Assembly: GCA_946411985.1 (NCBI GenBank)
Contig: CAMKFY010000029.1
Coordinates: 1 to 10,767 of the forward strand
Direction: 5' to 3'
Length of the DNA stretch: 10,767 nucleotides
DNA from: an uncultured Clostridiaceae bacterium
Lineage (GTDB): Bacteria; Bacillota; Clostridia; Oscillospirales; Ruminococcaceae
In this document: in pieces, positions 1 through 7,168 of the stretch
Position numbering within the stretch: the stretch's first letter is position 1
Layout: each line of letters opens with the position of its first letter
Notes under the pieces: generated by a model
Databases searched by the model: none
The model's input: only the letters and a program-made list of their open reading frames with translations
What the model was told of the DNA's origin: nothing
Made by a program: the position numbers and the translations under genes

Positions 1-96
1 GCTGTAGTTAATTTTAAATCTAAAAATAAGAATTTAAATAATTATTTAAAATTAATAGATAATATTCGTAAAAATGCAGAAGAAATAAGAGAATAA
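1..96 (+). CDS. 3' end of an unidentified protein gene (partial)
   Basis: Frame 1 is open from the window edge to a TAA at 94-96 and gives 31 residues. These are Asn/Lys-rich at first, then a charged helical tail ending NAEEIRE. Nothing in this tail identifies a family. The helical, Glu-rich ending is compatible with many cytoplasmic proteins. The gene would run convergently toward asnB. The strong hairpin at 478-516 is the first clear terminator downstream, but it lies almost 400 bases away. The reading frame could be fortuitous in such AT-rich DNA, although codon choice resembles the other genes. Confidence 0.5.
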   Translation, partial: AVVNFKSKNKNLNNYLKLIDNIRKNAEEIRE

Positions 97-328
97 AATA
101 AAAATTTTTACAATTTTGTTGAAAAGTTGAATTTTAATAATTGTCTAAAATATTATATTTTTTATATAAACAGTTAATCTCAGACGAATGTGGTTTTTAT
201 TTTTAAAATATCTTTGAAATTATTATGTGTTTAAACTAATAGTTTTTATTGTTTAGGCGTGCAACTAAAATAGCTAGTTGGTGTGTTGGAAAATTTATGG
301 GTTATATTAAAAGTTTTATTTACGTAAA

Positions 329-366
329 GTGTCACCAAAAAAACATTTTATTGCCCAATACAATAT
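329..366. repeat. imperfect ~38-bp direct repeat, copy 1
   Basis: Begins GTGTCACC followed by an A-run and ends CAATACAATAT. It matches 602-638 with about six mismatches and a gap in the A-run. The last 11 bases are identical. Confidence 0.55.
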
Positions 367-477
367 GAATTATTGTTTAAAATGTGGTTATATATTAACA
401 AAAGTGTATATTTTTTAATTTACTGTTTTAGGCATTGTAAAGTTTGAAGTAGCAGATAATTTGTTAAAAAGGTTATA

Positions 478-516
478 AAATAAGCTCTCTATAAAAAAGT
501 AATAGAGAGCTTATTT
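478..516. terminator. strong bidirectional intrinsic terminator hairpin
   Basis: A perfect 15-bp stem (478-492 pairs with 502-516, core AAGCTCTCTAT) closes a 9-base A-rich loop. The 3' arm ends in TTATTT and is followed by AATTTT on the plus strand. On the minus strand the arm runs into TTATAACC and then a run of five T. It can therefore end plus-strand transcripts from the left and minus-strand transcripts leaving asnB, whose stop codon is about 220 bases away. It is the most stable AT-region hairpin in the window. Confidence 0.8.
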
Positions 517-601
517 AATTTTACAAATTTAAAGTTAAACCGTAGTCTTTATAATTAAGTTGCTTTTCAATTTTGTTTTGTATAAAATCTTGTTATATAT
601 G

Positions 602-638
602 GTGTTACCAAAAAGCATTTAAATACACAATACAATAT
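602..638. repeat. imperfect ~38-bp direct repeat, copy 2
   Basis: Begins GTGTTACC followed by an A-run and ends CAATACAATAT. It is the same orientation as 329-366 and lies on the other side of the terminator hairpin. Confidence 0.55.
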
Positions 639-738
639 CATTATAATAACTAAGAGAGCAATTCTTGGATTAAATTGCATGTTAACCAGCTCAGCAAAAA
701 CCGGCGGCTAGCCTAATATTGAGTATGCTGCTTTTGTG

Positions 739-2562
739 TTAAACTGAAAAAAACTGGTTATACCACACCAAGAATGTGTATATTGTCCAAATTTTTCTAG
801 AGTTATCCTTTTTGCCGTTTAGATGCTGGTTTAGCAGCCCTAATATTTTATTTTTATTAAAAAATTCTAAGCTAACATCTGAGCAGAATTTTTCTTTTAC
901 AATGTTATAATATTCTTTCTGCCTTAGCCAAACTCTTATAGGAACAGGGAAGCCGAGCTTTTTCTTGTTAGCCACTTTTAACGGCATTCTTTTAAGAGCT
1001 GCTTTTCTTAGCGCATATTTTGTATTTTTTCTAGTTACTCTATATTTTAGCGGTATTGTTGTGGCCAACTCCAACACCTTTCTATCTAAAAACGGCACTC
1101 TTAGTTCTATAGAATTTGCCATACTCATTTTATCGGCTTTTAAAAGTATATCGCCAACAAGCCACATATTAAGGTCTAAAAATTGCATTTTAGTTACATC
1201 GTCTTTGCCTTTCATTATATCGTAAAAAGGCTTACATATCGCCTGTGGGCCTTCTTTTAAAATTGGTTTACGCAATATTTTATCGCGTTGTTTTTTATTA
1301 AATATATATGCGTTACCAATAAACCTATCTTCCACCTTTTGGCCACGTCGCACAAAATAGTTAAAGCCGCGTCTTTCACCAAATATTGAGAAAAACTTAG
1401 CTATAAACCGCCTCAATATAAATGGTAACTTTTCATATATAGCGTTATCTATAGGGTCTTTATATACGTTATAGCCTCCAAAAATTTCGTCTGAGCCTTC
1501 ACCAGAAAGTATCACCTTCACGCGCTTAGACGCTTCATTGCAAGCAAAATATAAGGCTATTGCAGAAGGGTCTGCTAGTGGCTCGTCCATATGGTATTGC
1601 AATTTTGGGAAAACGCCCCACCATTCCTGTTCTGCTATAACTTTGCTATAATTTTTTATATTTATTGTATCTGAAAGCTCTTTGGCAAAAGATATTTCGC
1701 TATACCCGTCTTGCGAAAAGCCTACTGTAAACGTTTTAGATACGTTAGCAGAGCATGCAATATAGCTAGAATCTACACCAGATGAAAGCAGGCTGCCCAC
1801 TTCAACATCTGAAATTTTATGTGCGCTAACAGAATCGTCAAACACAGATTCTATCTGTTGCACCCATTCATCTAAAGATAAGCTGTTGTTTGGGTTAAAT
1901 TCTATATTATAATATCTATTTATTTTAACTTCATTATTTTTAAAAATTAGGTAGTGGGCAGGTGGCAATTTAAAAACGCCCTTAAAAAATGTTTCTAAAT
2001 ATGGCGAATATTGAAATGAAAGGTATTGTTCTAGAGCTTTTTTGTTTAATTTTTTATTAAAATGTGGGTGTTTTAAAAAACTTTTAATTTCCGAGCCAAA
2101 CATAAAACTTGCGCCCATCTTTGCATAGTAAAATGGTTTTATTCCGAAAATATCACGTGCTGCGAATAGCATTTCATTTTTTTTATCCCATATTGCAAAA
2201 GCAAACATGCCACGTAACTCGTTAACAACATTTTTGCCATATTCTTCATAACCATGCAGCAGCACTTCACTATCACTGTTGTTAGCAAAAATATGACCTT
2301 TTTTTATAAGCTTTTGTCTTAAAATATTGCTATTATAAATTTCACCGTTAAATATTAATATTAAAGATTTGTCTTCATTAAACATTGGCTGATCGCCATT
2401 TTTTAGGTCTAAAATAGATAAACGTCTAAACCCAAGTGCTATTTTGCTATCTATATAACTCCCGCTGGAATCTGGGCCTCTATGAACTATAACGTCCATC
2501 ATATTTCTCAAAACGTTCTCAGAGTGGGTTATGAAGTTTGTAAACCCAACAAATCCGCACAC
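739..2562 (-). CDS. asnB: asparagine synthetase (glutamine-hydrolysing), AsnB family
   Basis: A cytosolic enzyme that makes asparagine from aspartate, ATP and glutamine-derived ammonia. The 607 residues are full length for the bacterial AsnB/AsnO type. The N-terminal class II glutaminase domain (about 1-210) starts with the nucleophile Cys2, exposed after Met removal, and shows HRGPD (27-31), FNGEIYN (71-77) and RDIFGIKP (136-143). The C-terminal synthetase domain has the ATP pyrophosphatase loop SSGVDSS (260-266) and SGEGSDEIFGGY (353-364). The start is GTG, fixed by Cys2 and by an AGGAGG ribosome binding site (2571-2576 on the complement, 8-base spacing). It is a single-gene unit with about 160 bases to the tRNA terminator upstream. 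No key residue is missing. The family also contains amidotransferases that modify other substrates, but the lack of a biosynthetic cluster favours asparagine synthesis. Confidence 0.96.
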   Translation of the reverse strand: MCGFVGFTNFITHSENVLRNMMDVIVHRGPDSSGSYIDSKIALGFRRLSILDLKNGDQPMFNEDKSLILIFNGEIYNSNILRQKLIKKGHIFANNSDSEVLLHGYEEYGKNVVNELRGMFAFAIWDKKNEMLFAARDIFGIKPFYYAKMGASFMFGSEIKSFLKHPHFNKKLNKKALEQYLSFQYSPYLETFFKGVFKLPPAHYLIFKNNEVKINRYYNIEFNPNNSLSLDEWVQQIESVFDDSVSAHKISDVEVGSLLSSGVDSSYIACSANVSKTFTVGFSQDGYSEISFAKELSDTINIKNYSKVIAEQEWWGVFPKLQYHMDEPLADPSAIALYFACNEASKRVKVILSGEGSDEIFGGYNVYKDPIDNAIYEKLPFILRRFIAKFFSIFGERRGFNYFVRRGQKVEDRFIGNAYIFNKKQRDKILRKPILKEGPQAICKPFYDIMKGKDDVTKMQFLDLNMWLVGDILLKADKMSMANSIELRVPFLDRKVLELATTIPLKYRVTRKNTKYALRKAALKRMPLKVANKKKLGFPVPIRVWLRQKEYYNIVKEKFCSDVSLEFFNKNKILGLLNQHLNGKKDNSRKIWTIYTFLVWYNQFFSV

Positions 2563-2576
2563 TAATTATTCCTCCT

Positions 2577-2717
2577 AAAAAATTAACAACACAATTAATA
2601 TTTAAAAGTTTTAATAACTATATATAAATATAAAAAAACGTATGCATTGTTAAAAAAGCGTAAGACATATCCATATGTTATATACAAATGGTATTTATTA
2701 TACAATATGCATACACT
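2577..2717 (-). promoter_or_regulatory. asnB upstream region with candidate -10 boxes
   Basis: The minus strand contains a perfect -10 TATAAT at 2697-2702, but the corresponding -35 would fall in the tRNA terminator and is poor. A second possibility is a -35-like TTGTAT with TATAAC 17 bases further on. Either gives a leader of roughly 100 bases or more. No T-box-like sequence is seen. I cannot choose between the promoters. Confidence 0.4.
2665..2678. promoter_or_regulatory. 14-bp palindrome upstream of asnB, possible operator
   Basis: ACATAT-CC-ATATGT is a perfect inverted repeat with 6-bp arms. It lies just downstream of the candidate asnB -10 boxes. Two copies of an 8-bp GTATGCAT element in opposite orientation (2640-2647 and 2707-2714) bracket it. 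The position suits a repressor site, but AT-rich DNA makes short palindromes often. Confidence 0.25.
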
Positions 2718-2757
2718 AAAAAATGTGTGTTTTCAAGCAAAATACTCAAAAACACAC
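2718..2757 (-). terminator. intrinsic terminator of the tRNA operon
   Basis: Read on the minus strand, a perfect 9-bp stem GTGTGTTTT / AAAACACAC (2749-2757 with 2725-2733) has a 15-base loop. It is followed after one A by six T (2718-2723). It begins 5 bases after the CCA end of tRNA-Leu. Confidence 0.85.
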
Positions 2758-2762
2758 CCAAA

Positions 2763-2845
2763 TGGTGCGAGTGATGGGACTTGAACCCATACGCGTGAGC
2801 ACACGCCCCTCAAACGTGCCTGTCTGCCGATTCCAGCACACTCGC
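2763..2845 (-). tRNA. tRNA-Leu (anticodon GAG)
   Basis: The 83-base gene includes an encoded CCA (2763-2765). The acceptor stem GCGAGTG / CACTCGC is perfect with discriminator A73. The anticodon arm CACGT-TTGAGGG-GCGTG places GAG at 34-36. A long variable arm marks it as class II. The T arm ATGGG-TTCAAGT-CCCAT is perfect. It reads CUC/CUU leucine codons and is the last gene of the Thr-Tyr-Leu cluster. Confidence 0.95.
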
Positions 2846-2867
2846 AATAGAAAATAAAACAACAAAA

Positions 2868-2951
2868 TGGTGGGAGGTGTTGGATTCGAACCAACGAAGC
2901 TAACGCAACAGGTTTACAGCCTGCCCCCTTTGGCCGCTCGGGAAACCTCCC
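2868..2951 (-). tRNA. tRNA-Tyr (anticodon GTA)
   Basis: The 84-base class II tRNA includes an encoded CCA (2868-2870). The acceptor is GGGAGGT / ACCTCCC with A73. The anticodon loop CTGTAAA is closed by GCAGG / CCTGT and places GTA at 34-36. It has a long variable arm and the T arm TTGG-TTCGAAT-CCAA. It lies 11 bases after tRNA-Thr and 22 bases before tRNA-Leu. Confidence 0.95.
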
Positions 2952-2962
2952 ATACATTTAAT

Positions 2963-3038
2963 TGGAGCTGGTGGACGGACTCGAACCCCCGACCTGCTGA
3001 TTACAAATCAGCTGCTCTACCAACTGAGCTACACCAGC
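2963..3038 (-). tRNA. tRNA-Thr (anticodon TGT)
   Basis: The 76-base gene includes an encoded CCA (2963-2965). The acceptor GCTGGTG / CACCAGC is perfect with T73. The D arm is GCTC-AGTTGGTA-GAGC. The anticodon arm GCTGA-TTTGTAA-TCAGC gives TGT. The T stem is imperfect: GGGGG facing CCGTC leaves one G-T pair and one G-G mismatch around the normal TTCGAGT loop. It is the first gene after the operon promoter. Confidence 0.94.
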
Positions 3039-3062
3039 TTAAACCAACCACCAACAACTGGA

Positions 3063-3091
3063 ATTATATCACATATAAAATAGCATGTCAA
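3063..3091 (-). promoter_or_regulatory. consensus sigma-A promoter of the tRNA operon
   Basis: On the minus strand, -35 TTGACA (3086-3091) and -10 TATAAT (3063-3068) are both perfect, with a 17-base spacer ending in TG-A, so an extended -10 is present too. The predicted start is near 3056, about 18 bases before tRNA-Thr. This is the strongest promoter in the window, as expected for stable RNA. Confidence 0.93.
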
Positions 3092-3112
3092 CAGAAAAGT
3101 TATATTTTTTTA

Positions 3113-3129
3113 AAAGCTACTCAAGCCTT
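3113..3129 (-). terminator. weak hairpin downstream of pheT
   Basis: On the minus strand AAGGCT / AGCTTT (one G-T pair) forms a 6-bp stem with a 5-base loop, 26 bases past the pheT stop. Only a short T-run follows. It could be a weak terminator for pheST, just before the tRNA promoter. Confidence 0.3.
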
Positions 3130-3154
3130 ACATTTTATACGCTAAATATATTAT

Positions 3155-5527
3155 TTACAAACTCCTTAAATATATTCCTTTCTTTTCAATATTTTTTAAT
3201 AATTTATCTATAATAGCATTAATTTCACAGTCGTTTAACGTTCTGTCTTGCCTACGCATAAAAATTTTAAAAGATATGCTTTTCTCATCTTCTTTTAGTT
3301 GTTCTCCTTTATATACGTCAAACACTTCTATTTTTTCTAGAATATCTTTAATTCCGTTTTTTATTTCATTTTCCACCGTAGCGCAGCTAACGTCTTGCTT
3401 GCAAACCAAACATATATCTCTAGAAATAGATGGAAACTTTGAAATTGGAGAATAGGTAATCTTTTCTTTTTTAAATTTTAAAAGAGCTTCGCAGTTTAAT
3501 TCCGCCATATACACCTTTTGTGTTATTTTAAAGTTCTCGCAAATAGTGCTGAAAATTTCTCCAAATGTTCCTATTGTTGTGTTATCTTTTAAAATTTTGC
3601 AACAAATAAAAGGGTGGAATGCGTTTTGCTGTGTAGCTTCAAATGTAACGTCATATATTTTTAAATTGTTAAGTAGTGCTTCTATTAGGCCTTTGAAGCT
3701 ATAAAAATTGTAATCTTTTTCATATATTCCAATACAAAGAGTTTCTTTTTCTTCAATTTTTTTGCCATTTTTAATATATATCTTGCCTAGCTCAAATAAC
3801 CGTGCTTCTTCATTTTTATTTTTAAAATTTTTAACCAAGCTATCAAAAACAGATGGCAATAAAGATATGCGCATAAGTTCGCTATCCTCGCCAAAAGGAT
3901 TTAAAATTTTAATAGAATTTTCGTTAATATTTTGCATATCAAAATTCATTTTCTCATATAACTTTGGGCTAATAAAAGAAAAGTTATATATTTCATATAA
4001 ACCGAGTGCTAAAGCTGTGTTTTTAATTTGGTTGTTGAATTGTTGCATTTGACTATAACCTACACTTTCAGTTACCGTGCTTGGCAGAATAGATGGAATA
4101 TTGTTATACCCATAAATTCTTGCAATTTCTTCTGCTATGTCTGCTTTATTTTTAATATCTATTCTAAAACTTGGCACTTTAACATAGTTTTCTTCTATTT
4201 TAAATTCCAGCGAAGTTAATATATTTTCCATGCACTCTTTAGATATATTCACCCCAAGAAAATTGTTTATAAAGCTAGTGTCTAGCGGTATGGTAAGCTC
4301 TTTTTCGCTACAGTTTTTAATATCTATAGTTTCAGAACATATATCCCCAACGTTTAACATTTCCGTTAGCTCACATGCTCGTTTTAAAGTTTCGCTACAG
4401 CAATTTGAGTTTAAACCTTTTTCAAACCGTATAGCAGACTCTGTTTTTATATATAAGCTTCTAGAAGTTTTTAAAATGCTGGTGCCATCAAAGCAAGCCA
4501 CCTCAAATATAACATTTTTTGTGTTTTCATCTATAGCGCAGTTTAACCCACCAATAACGCCAGCTATTGAAAGTGGCTTTTCATTGTCGCACACCACTAG
4601 GTTTTCTTCAGTTAATTCATATTCGTTGTTATCTAATGCTTTTATTTTTTCGCCTTTATTTGCACATCGCACAACTATCTCCTGATTTTTAACTTTATCC
4701 ATATCAAATGCGTGCATGGGCACACCATATTCTAGCATCACATAGTTTGTTATATCTACAACATTATTTATAGGCTTCACGCCAGATGCACTTAAGCGGT
4801 TTCTTAGCCACAGTGGTGAGGTAGATATTTTAACATTAAACACCGATTTTGCCATATATCTTTTGCATAGCGGGCTTTCTATGCTAACCTTAACATTATT
4901 GTTGTTTTGGCTAAATTTATTAAAGCTTTTAAAACTAGGGGGGCAAAGTGGCAGAGAAAATGTGGCAGACACCTCCCTTGCCAAACCGTAAACGCTAAGG
5001 CAATCTGGCCTATTTGAAGTTATTTCAAAATCTAATATTGTGTCGTTTATGTTTAAAGCTTCTTTTATATCTTGACCAACCTCGCATTTTTCTTCTATTA
5101 AAAAAATGCCATCTTCCACTGCGTATGGGAACATTGCTTTGGAAAGGCCAAGTTCAAAAAGAGAACACATCATCCCTTCAGATAAAACACCTCTTAGTTT
5201 TTGGTGTTTTATTACTGTGCCGTCAAAAAGAGTGGCTCCTTGCAAGCAAACCGGCACTAACGCGCCTGCTACAACGTTTTTAGCTCCCGTAACTATTTGA
5301 ACGGTGTCGTTTTTGCCTATCAACACCTCACAAATAACCAGTTTTTCTGCATTTTCATGCTTTTTAACACTAAGAACCTTTCCCACCACTATATTTTTAA
5401 TTTTGCTGAATCGTTCTTCTACGCTTTCCACCTTAGACCCGCTCATTGTAAGCCCGTTTGCTATATCTTTTGCAGTTAAACCAGAAATATCTACATAGCT
5501 ACCTAGCCAGTTTAAAGATAACTTCAT
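3155..5527 (-). CDS. pheT: phenylalanine--tRNA ligase beta subunit
   Basis: Beta subunit of the cytosolic alpha2-beta2 synthetase that charges tRNA-Phe. The 790 residues are the usual bacterial length. The order is an N-terminal segment (1-40), an EMAPII-like tRNA-binding domain (about 43-150), SNRPDCLS (171-178), the B3/4 editing region containing GVKPINNVVDITNYVMLEYG and then MHAFD (about 249-275), the B5 domain with KVPSFRIDI and EEIARIYGYNNIP, a synthetase-like core, and a C-terminal anticodon-binding FDX-ACB domain (about 697-790, beginning at SKFPSISRDICLV). The ATG at 5525-5527 has GGAG 8 bases upstream. It follows pheS by 38 bases with no terminator between, so the two are cotranscribed. 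Nothing is truncated, unlike the enlarged partner PheS. Confidence 0.97.
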   Translation of the reverse strand: MKLSLNWLGSYVDISGLTAKDIANGLTMSGSKVESVEERFSKIKNIVVGKVLSVKKHENAEKLVICEVLIGKNDTVQIVTGAKNVVAGALVPVCLQGATLFDGTVIKHQKLRGVLSEGMMCSLFELGLSKAMFPYAVEDGIFLIEEKCEVGQDIKEALNINDTILDFEITSNRPDCLSVYGLAREVSATFSLPLCPPSFKSFNKFSQNNNNVKVSIESPLCKRYMAKSVFNVKISTSPLWLRNRLSASGVKPINNVVDITNYVMLEYGVPMHAFDMDKVKNQEIVVRCANKGEKIKALDNNEYELTEENLVVCDNEKPLSIAGVIGGLNCAIDENTKNVIFEVACFDGTSILKTSRSLYIKTESAIRFEKGLNSNCCSETLKRACELTEMLNVGDICSETIDIKNCSEKELTIPLDTSFINNFLGVNISKECMENILTSLEFKIEENYVKVPSFRIDIKNKADIAEEIARIYGYNNIPSILPSTVTESVGYSQMQQFNNQIKNTALALGLYEIYNFSFISPKLYEKMNFDMQNINENSIKILNPFGEDSELMRISLLPSVFDSLVKNFKNKNEEARLFELGKIYIKNGKKIEEKETLCIGIYEKDYNFYSFKGLIEALLNNLKIYDVTFEATQQNAFHPFICCKILKDNTTIGTFGEIFSTICENFKITQKVYMAELNCEALLKFKKEKITYSPISKFPSISRDICLVCKQDVSCATVENEIKNGIKDILEKIEVFDVYKGEQLKEDEKSISFKIFMRRQDRTLNDCEINAIIDKLLKNIEKKGIYLRSL

Positions 5528-5565
5528 AATTTTTTCTCCAATCTATAATATTTTTAGCTAACAAA

Positions 5566-6873
5566 TTAAAATTGTTTTAAAAATCGCATATCATTTTCAT
5601 AAAAGAGCCTTAAATCTGTAATGCCATATAACATCATAACTATTCTTTCTAGCCCAAGCCCAAAAGCAAAGCCAGAATAAACTTCTGGGTTTATATTGCA
5701 GTTTTTCAGCACATTTTCATGCACCATTCCGCAACCTAACACCTCTATAAACCCTTCATATTTGCAAAGCGGGCACCCAACCCCGCCACATTTAAAGCAA
5801 GAAATATCCATTTCTGCAGAAGGCTCTGTGAAAGGGAAGTGGTGTGGCCTGAAGCGCACTTTTACGTTATTTGAATATAGCTTCTTAATGAACAGCTCTA
5901 AAATGGCTTTTAAATTTGCCATAGATATATTTTTATCTACTAAAAGCCCTTCCACCTGATGAAAAACTGGAGAATGTGTGGCGTCTGTGGCGTCTGCTCT
6001 GTAAACTCTGCCAGGGGAAAGTATTTTTATTGGCGGCTTGGAGTTTTGCATTGTGTGTATCTGCACTGGGGAAGTTTGAGAACGAAGCAGCAAATTTTCA
6101 GCTATATAAAAGGTGTCTTGCGTGTTTCTGGCTGGGTGATCTTTTGGTATGTTTAGAGCTTCAAAATTGTAGTAGTCTGTTTCTATTTCAGGGCCATCCA
6201 CAATACTAAAGCCTAACGATATGAATATATCGTTTATTTTGTTTAAAACCTTGGAAATAGGGTGCATTTCCCCAATTACAACCTTTTTCCCGGGTAGCGT
6301 TACGTCTATTTTTTCAAGCTGTATCTTTTGCTCTATCTCCTTTTCCTTTATTTTTTTAAATTCAACATCAAAAGCATCTTTAACATTTTTAAAAATTTCG
6401 TTTAACGCTTTGCCAACTTCCTTTCTTTCAGAGTCCTCTAGTTTGCTAACAGATTTCAAAATTAAAGATAGTTCACTCTTTTTGCCTAAATATTTTATCT
6501 TCAAATTTGTTAATTCTTTTACTGCGCTGTCAAGGCTTATGTTTGAAATATCTTCTTTCAAAACGTTAATGGCTCTAATAGCCTCTTCTTTGTTAGCAGT
6601 GTCTTTATTTTTAATAGTTTCTGCCAACTTATTAAAAGCGTTAACAACTTCCTTTTTACTAACAGCTTCTTTCTCACTGGTGATTGAGTTAATTTCTTCC
6701 TTTGCACTATTAATAGCAACAATAAACTCTTCTTTATCCACTTTGTCTTTTTTACTAATAGTTTCTTTTAAAATGTTAATGGTGTTGATGGCTTCTTTTT
6801 TGTTAATTAATATAGCAGCTTCTTTTACGCTTATAATAGCCTCTTTCTCTATTTCTTTTGCTTTTGATATCAT
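5566..6873 (-). CDS. pheS: phenylalanine--tRNA ligase alpha subunit with an N-terminal repeat insertion
   Basis: Catalytic alpha subunit of phenylalanyl-tRNA synthetase. The class II core is complete: HPARNTQDTFY, the motif 2 region SPVFHQVEGLLVD, the paired cysteines CFKCGGVGCPLC, LGCGMVHENVL, and motif 3 GFAFGLGLERI followed by LFYENDMRFLKQF at the C-terminus. The 435 residues exceed the usual 330-345 by about 96. The excess is two tandem 48-residue repeats at 25-72 and 73-120, inserted between the first helix (IEKEAIISVKEA, 8-19) and the canonical KYLGKKSEL (127-135). That region is the coiled-coil arm which contacts tRNA in this family. The start is ATG with GGAGG 9 bases upstream. Residues 5-19 look like a normal PheS N-terminus, so the insertion is internal and not a mis-called start. 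First gene of pheS-pheT. Confidence 0.96.
   Translation of the reverse strand: MISKAKEIEKEAIISVKEAAILINKKEAINTINILKETISKKDKVDKEEFIVAINSAKEEINSITSEKEAVSKKEVVNAFNKLAETIKNKDTANKEEAIRAINVLKEDISNISLDSAVKELTNLKIKYLGKKSELSLILKSVSKLEDSERKEVGKALNEIFKNVKDAFDVEFKKIKEKEIEQKIQLEKIDVTLPGKKVVIGEMHPISKVLNKINDIFISLGFSIVDGPEIETDYYNFEALNIPKDHPARNTQDTFYIAENLLLRSQTSPVQIHTMQNSKPPIKILSPGRVYRADATDATHSPVFHQVEGLLVDKNISMANLKAILELFIKKLYSNNVKVRFRPHHFPFTEPSAEMDISCFKCGGVGCPLCKYEGFIEVLGCGMVHENVLKNCNINPEVYSGFAFGLGLERIVMMLYGITDLRLFYENDMRFLKQF
6514..6657 (-). repeat. PheS internal repeat 2 (residues 73-120)
   Basis: The second 144-bp unit, in frame with the first and head to tail. By my count 22 of 48 residues equal repeat 1, with conserved KKE, ET-I, KD, KEE-I-AIN and KE-I positions. 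It contains two half-units, 73-94 and 95-120. Confidence 0.8.
6658..6801 (-). repeat. PheS internal repeat 1 (residues 25-72)
   Basis: The first 144-bp unit. Half-units start KKEAINTINILKE (25-37) and KEEFIVAINSAKE (47-59). DNA-level identity with repeat 2 is visible in blocks such as AATAGTTTC and CTCTTCTTT at matching codon positions, pointing to duplication rather than mere composition. Confidence 0.8.
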
Positions 6874-7033
6874 AATAAATTGCCTCCATTTAACTTTTGA
6901 GTTGCAGACGTTGCGTTACTTTTAATTTAATATATTTAACGTAGTTTTGGGAATATTTTAATTTGAATAAAACTTGTATTAACCCTATTAGTTTAATATT
7001 AAAGCTTACTTTATGCTCCCAATTTTGTGCTAC

Positions 7034-7062
7034 ATTGTACCATTTTTCAAATTTTTTTGCAA
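7034..7062 (-). promoter_or_regulatory. candidate pheST promoter, extended -10
   Basis: On the minus strand, -35 TTGCAA (7057-7062, 4 of 6) and -10 TACAAT (7034-7039, 5 of 6) have a 17-base spacer ending TGG, so an extended TG-n element is present. The predicted start near 7027 gives a leader of about 155 bases to the pheS ATG. Confidence 0.6.
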
Positions 7063-7168
7063 GTTTTTTATGTTTAGTAATAAGTTTTATAAAATTGGGT
7101 ATAAAAATTGTAGCTTGTAGTATTATAAGTTTTGCTGTATAATTATTACACAATATAGAATAATTTAG

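Larger units (their letters stand above)
97..738. other. AT-rich intergenic gap with a terminator and a diverged repeat pair
   Basis: No credible coding region lies on either strand. The stretch holds a short perfect hairpin at 262-280 (CAACTA / TAGTTG, 7-base loop), the terminator at 478-516, and two imperfect repeat copies at 329-366 and 602-638. A locally GC-rich patch at about 688-716, just past the asnB stop codon, makes only a poor bulged hairpin. The part at 241-300 is clearly richer in G than C on the plus strand, as if it were transcribed left to right, so a small RNA ending at the 478-516 hairpin is possible but unproven. Confidence 0.6.

Noticed and set aside
660..738. GC-rich patch after the asnB stop as a terminator or RNA
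   Set aside because: The best pairing needs several-base bulges and no T-run follows on either strand.
965..1225. 86-codon plus-strand frame inside asnB
   Set aside because: It is a shadow of the minus-strand asnB coding region, with no start context.
2733..3145. Open frames across the tRNA cluster on both strands
   Set aside because: They are translations of tRNA sequence. The three tRNAs, their promoter and their terminator fully explain the region.
6221..6925. 234-codon open frame antisense to pheS
   Set aside because: It lies opposite the pheS coding region, including the repeat segment. Its Ser/Phe/Ile-rich translation is what Lys/Glu/Asn-rich pheS codons give on the other strand, and no ribosome binding site supports it.
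7027..7045. TGGTACA on the minus strand as a T-box core
   Set aside because: It lacks the following CC and flanking antiterminator bases, has no specifier stem or terminator around it, and fits an extended -10 with a -35 at 17 bases.
6890..7153. 87-codon minus-strand frame upstream of pheS
   Set aside because: It starts at TTG with no ribosome binding site, its translation is low-complexity Lys/Ile/Leu, and it overlaps the better-supported pheS promoter.
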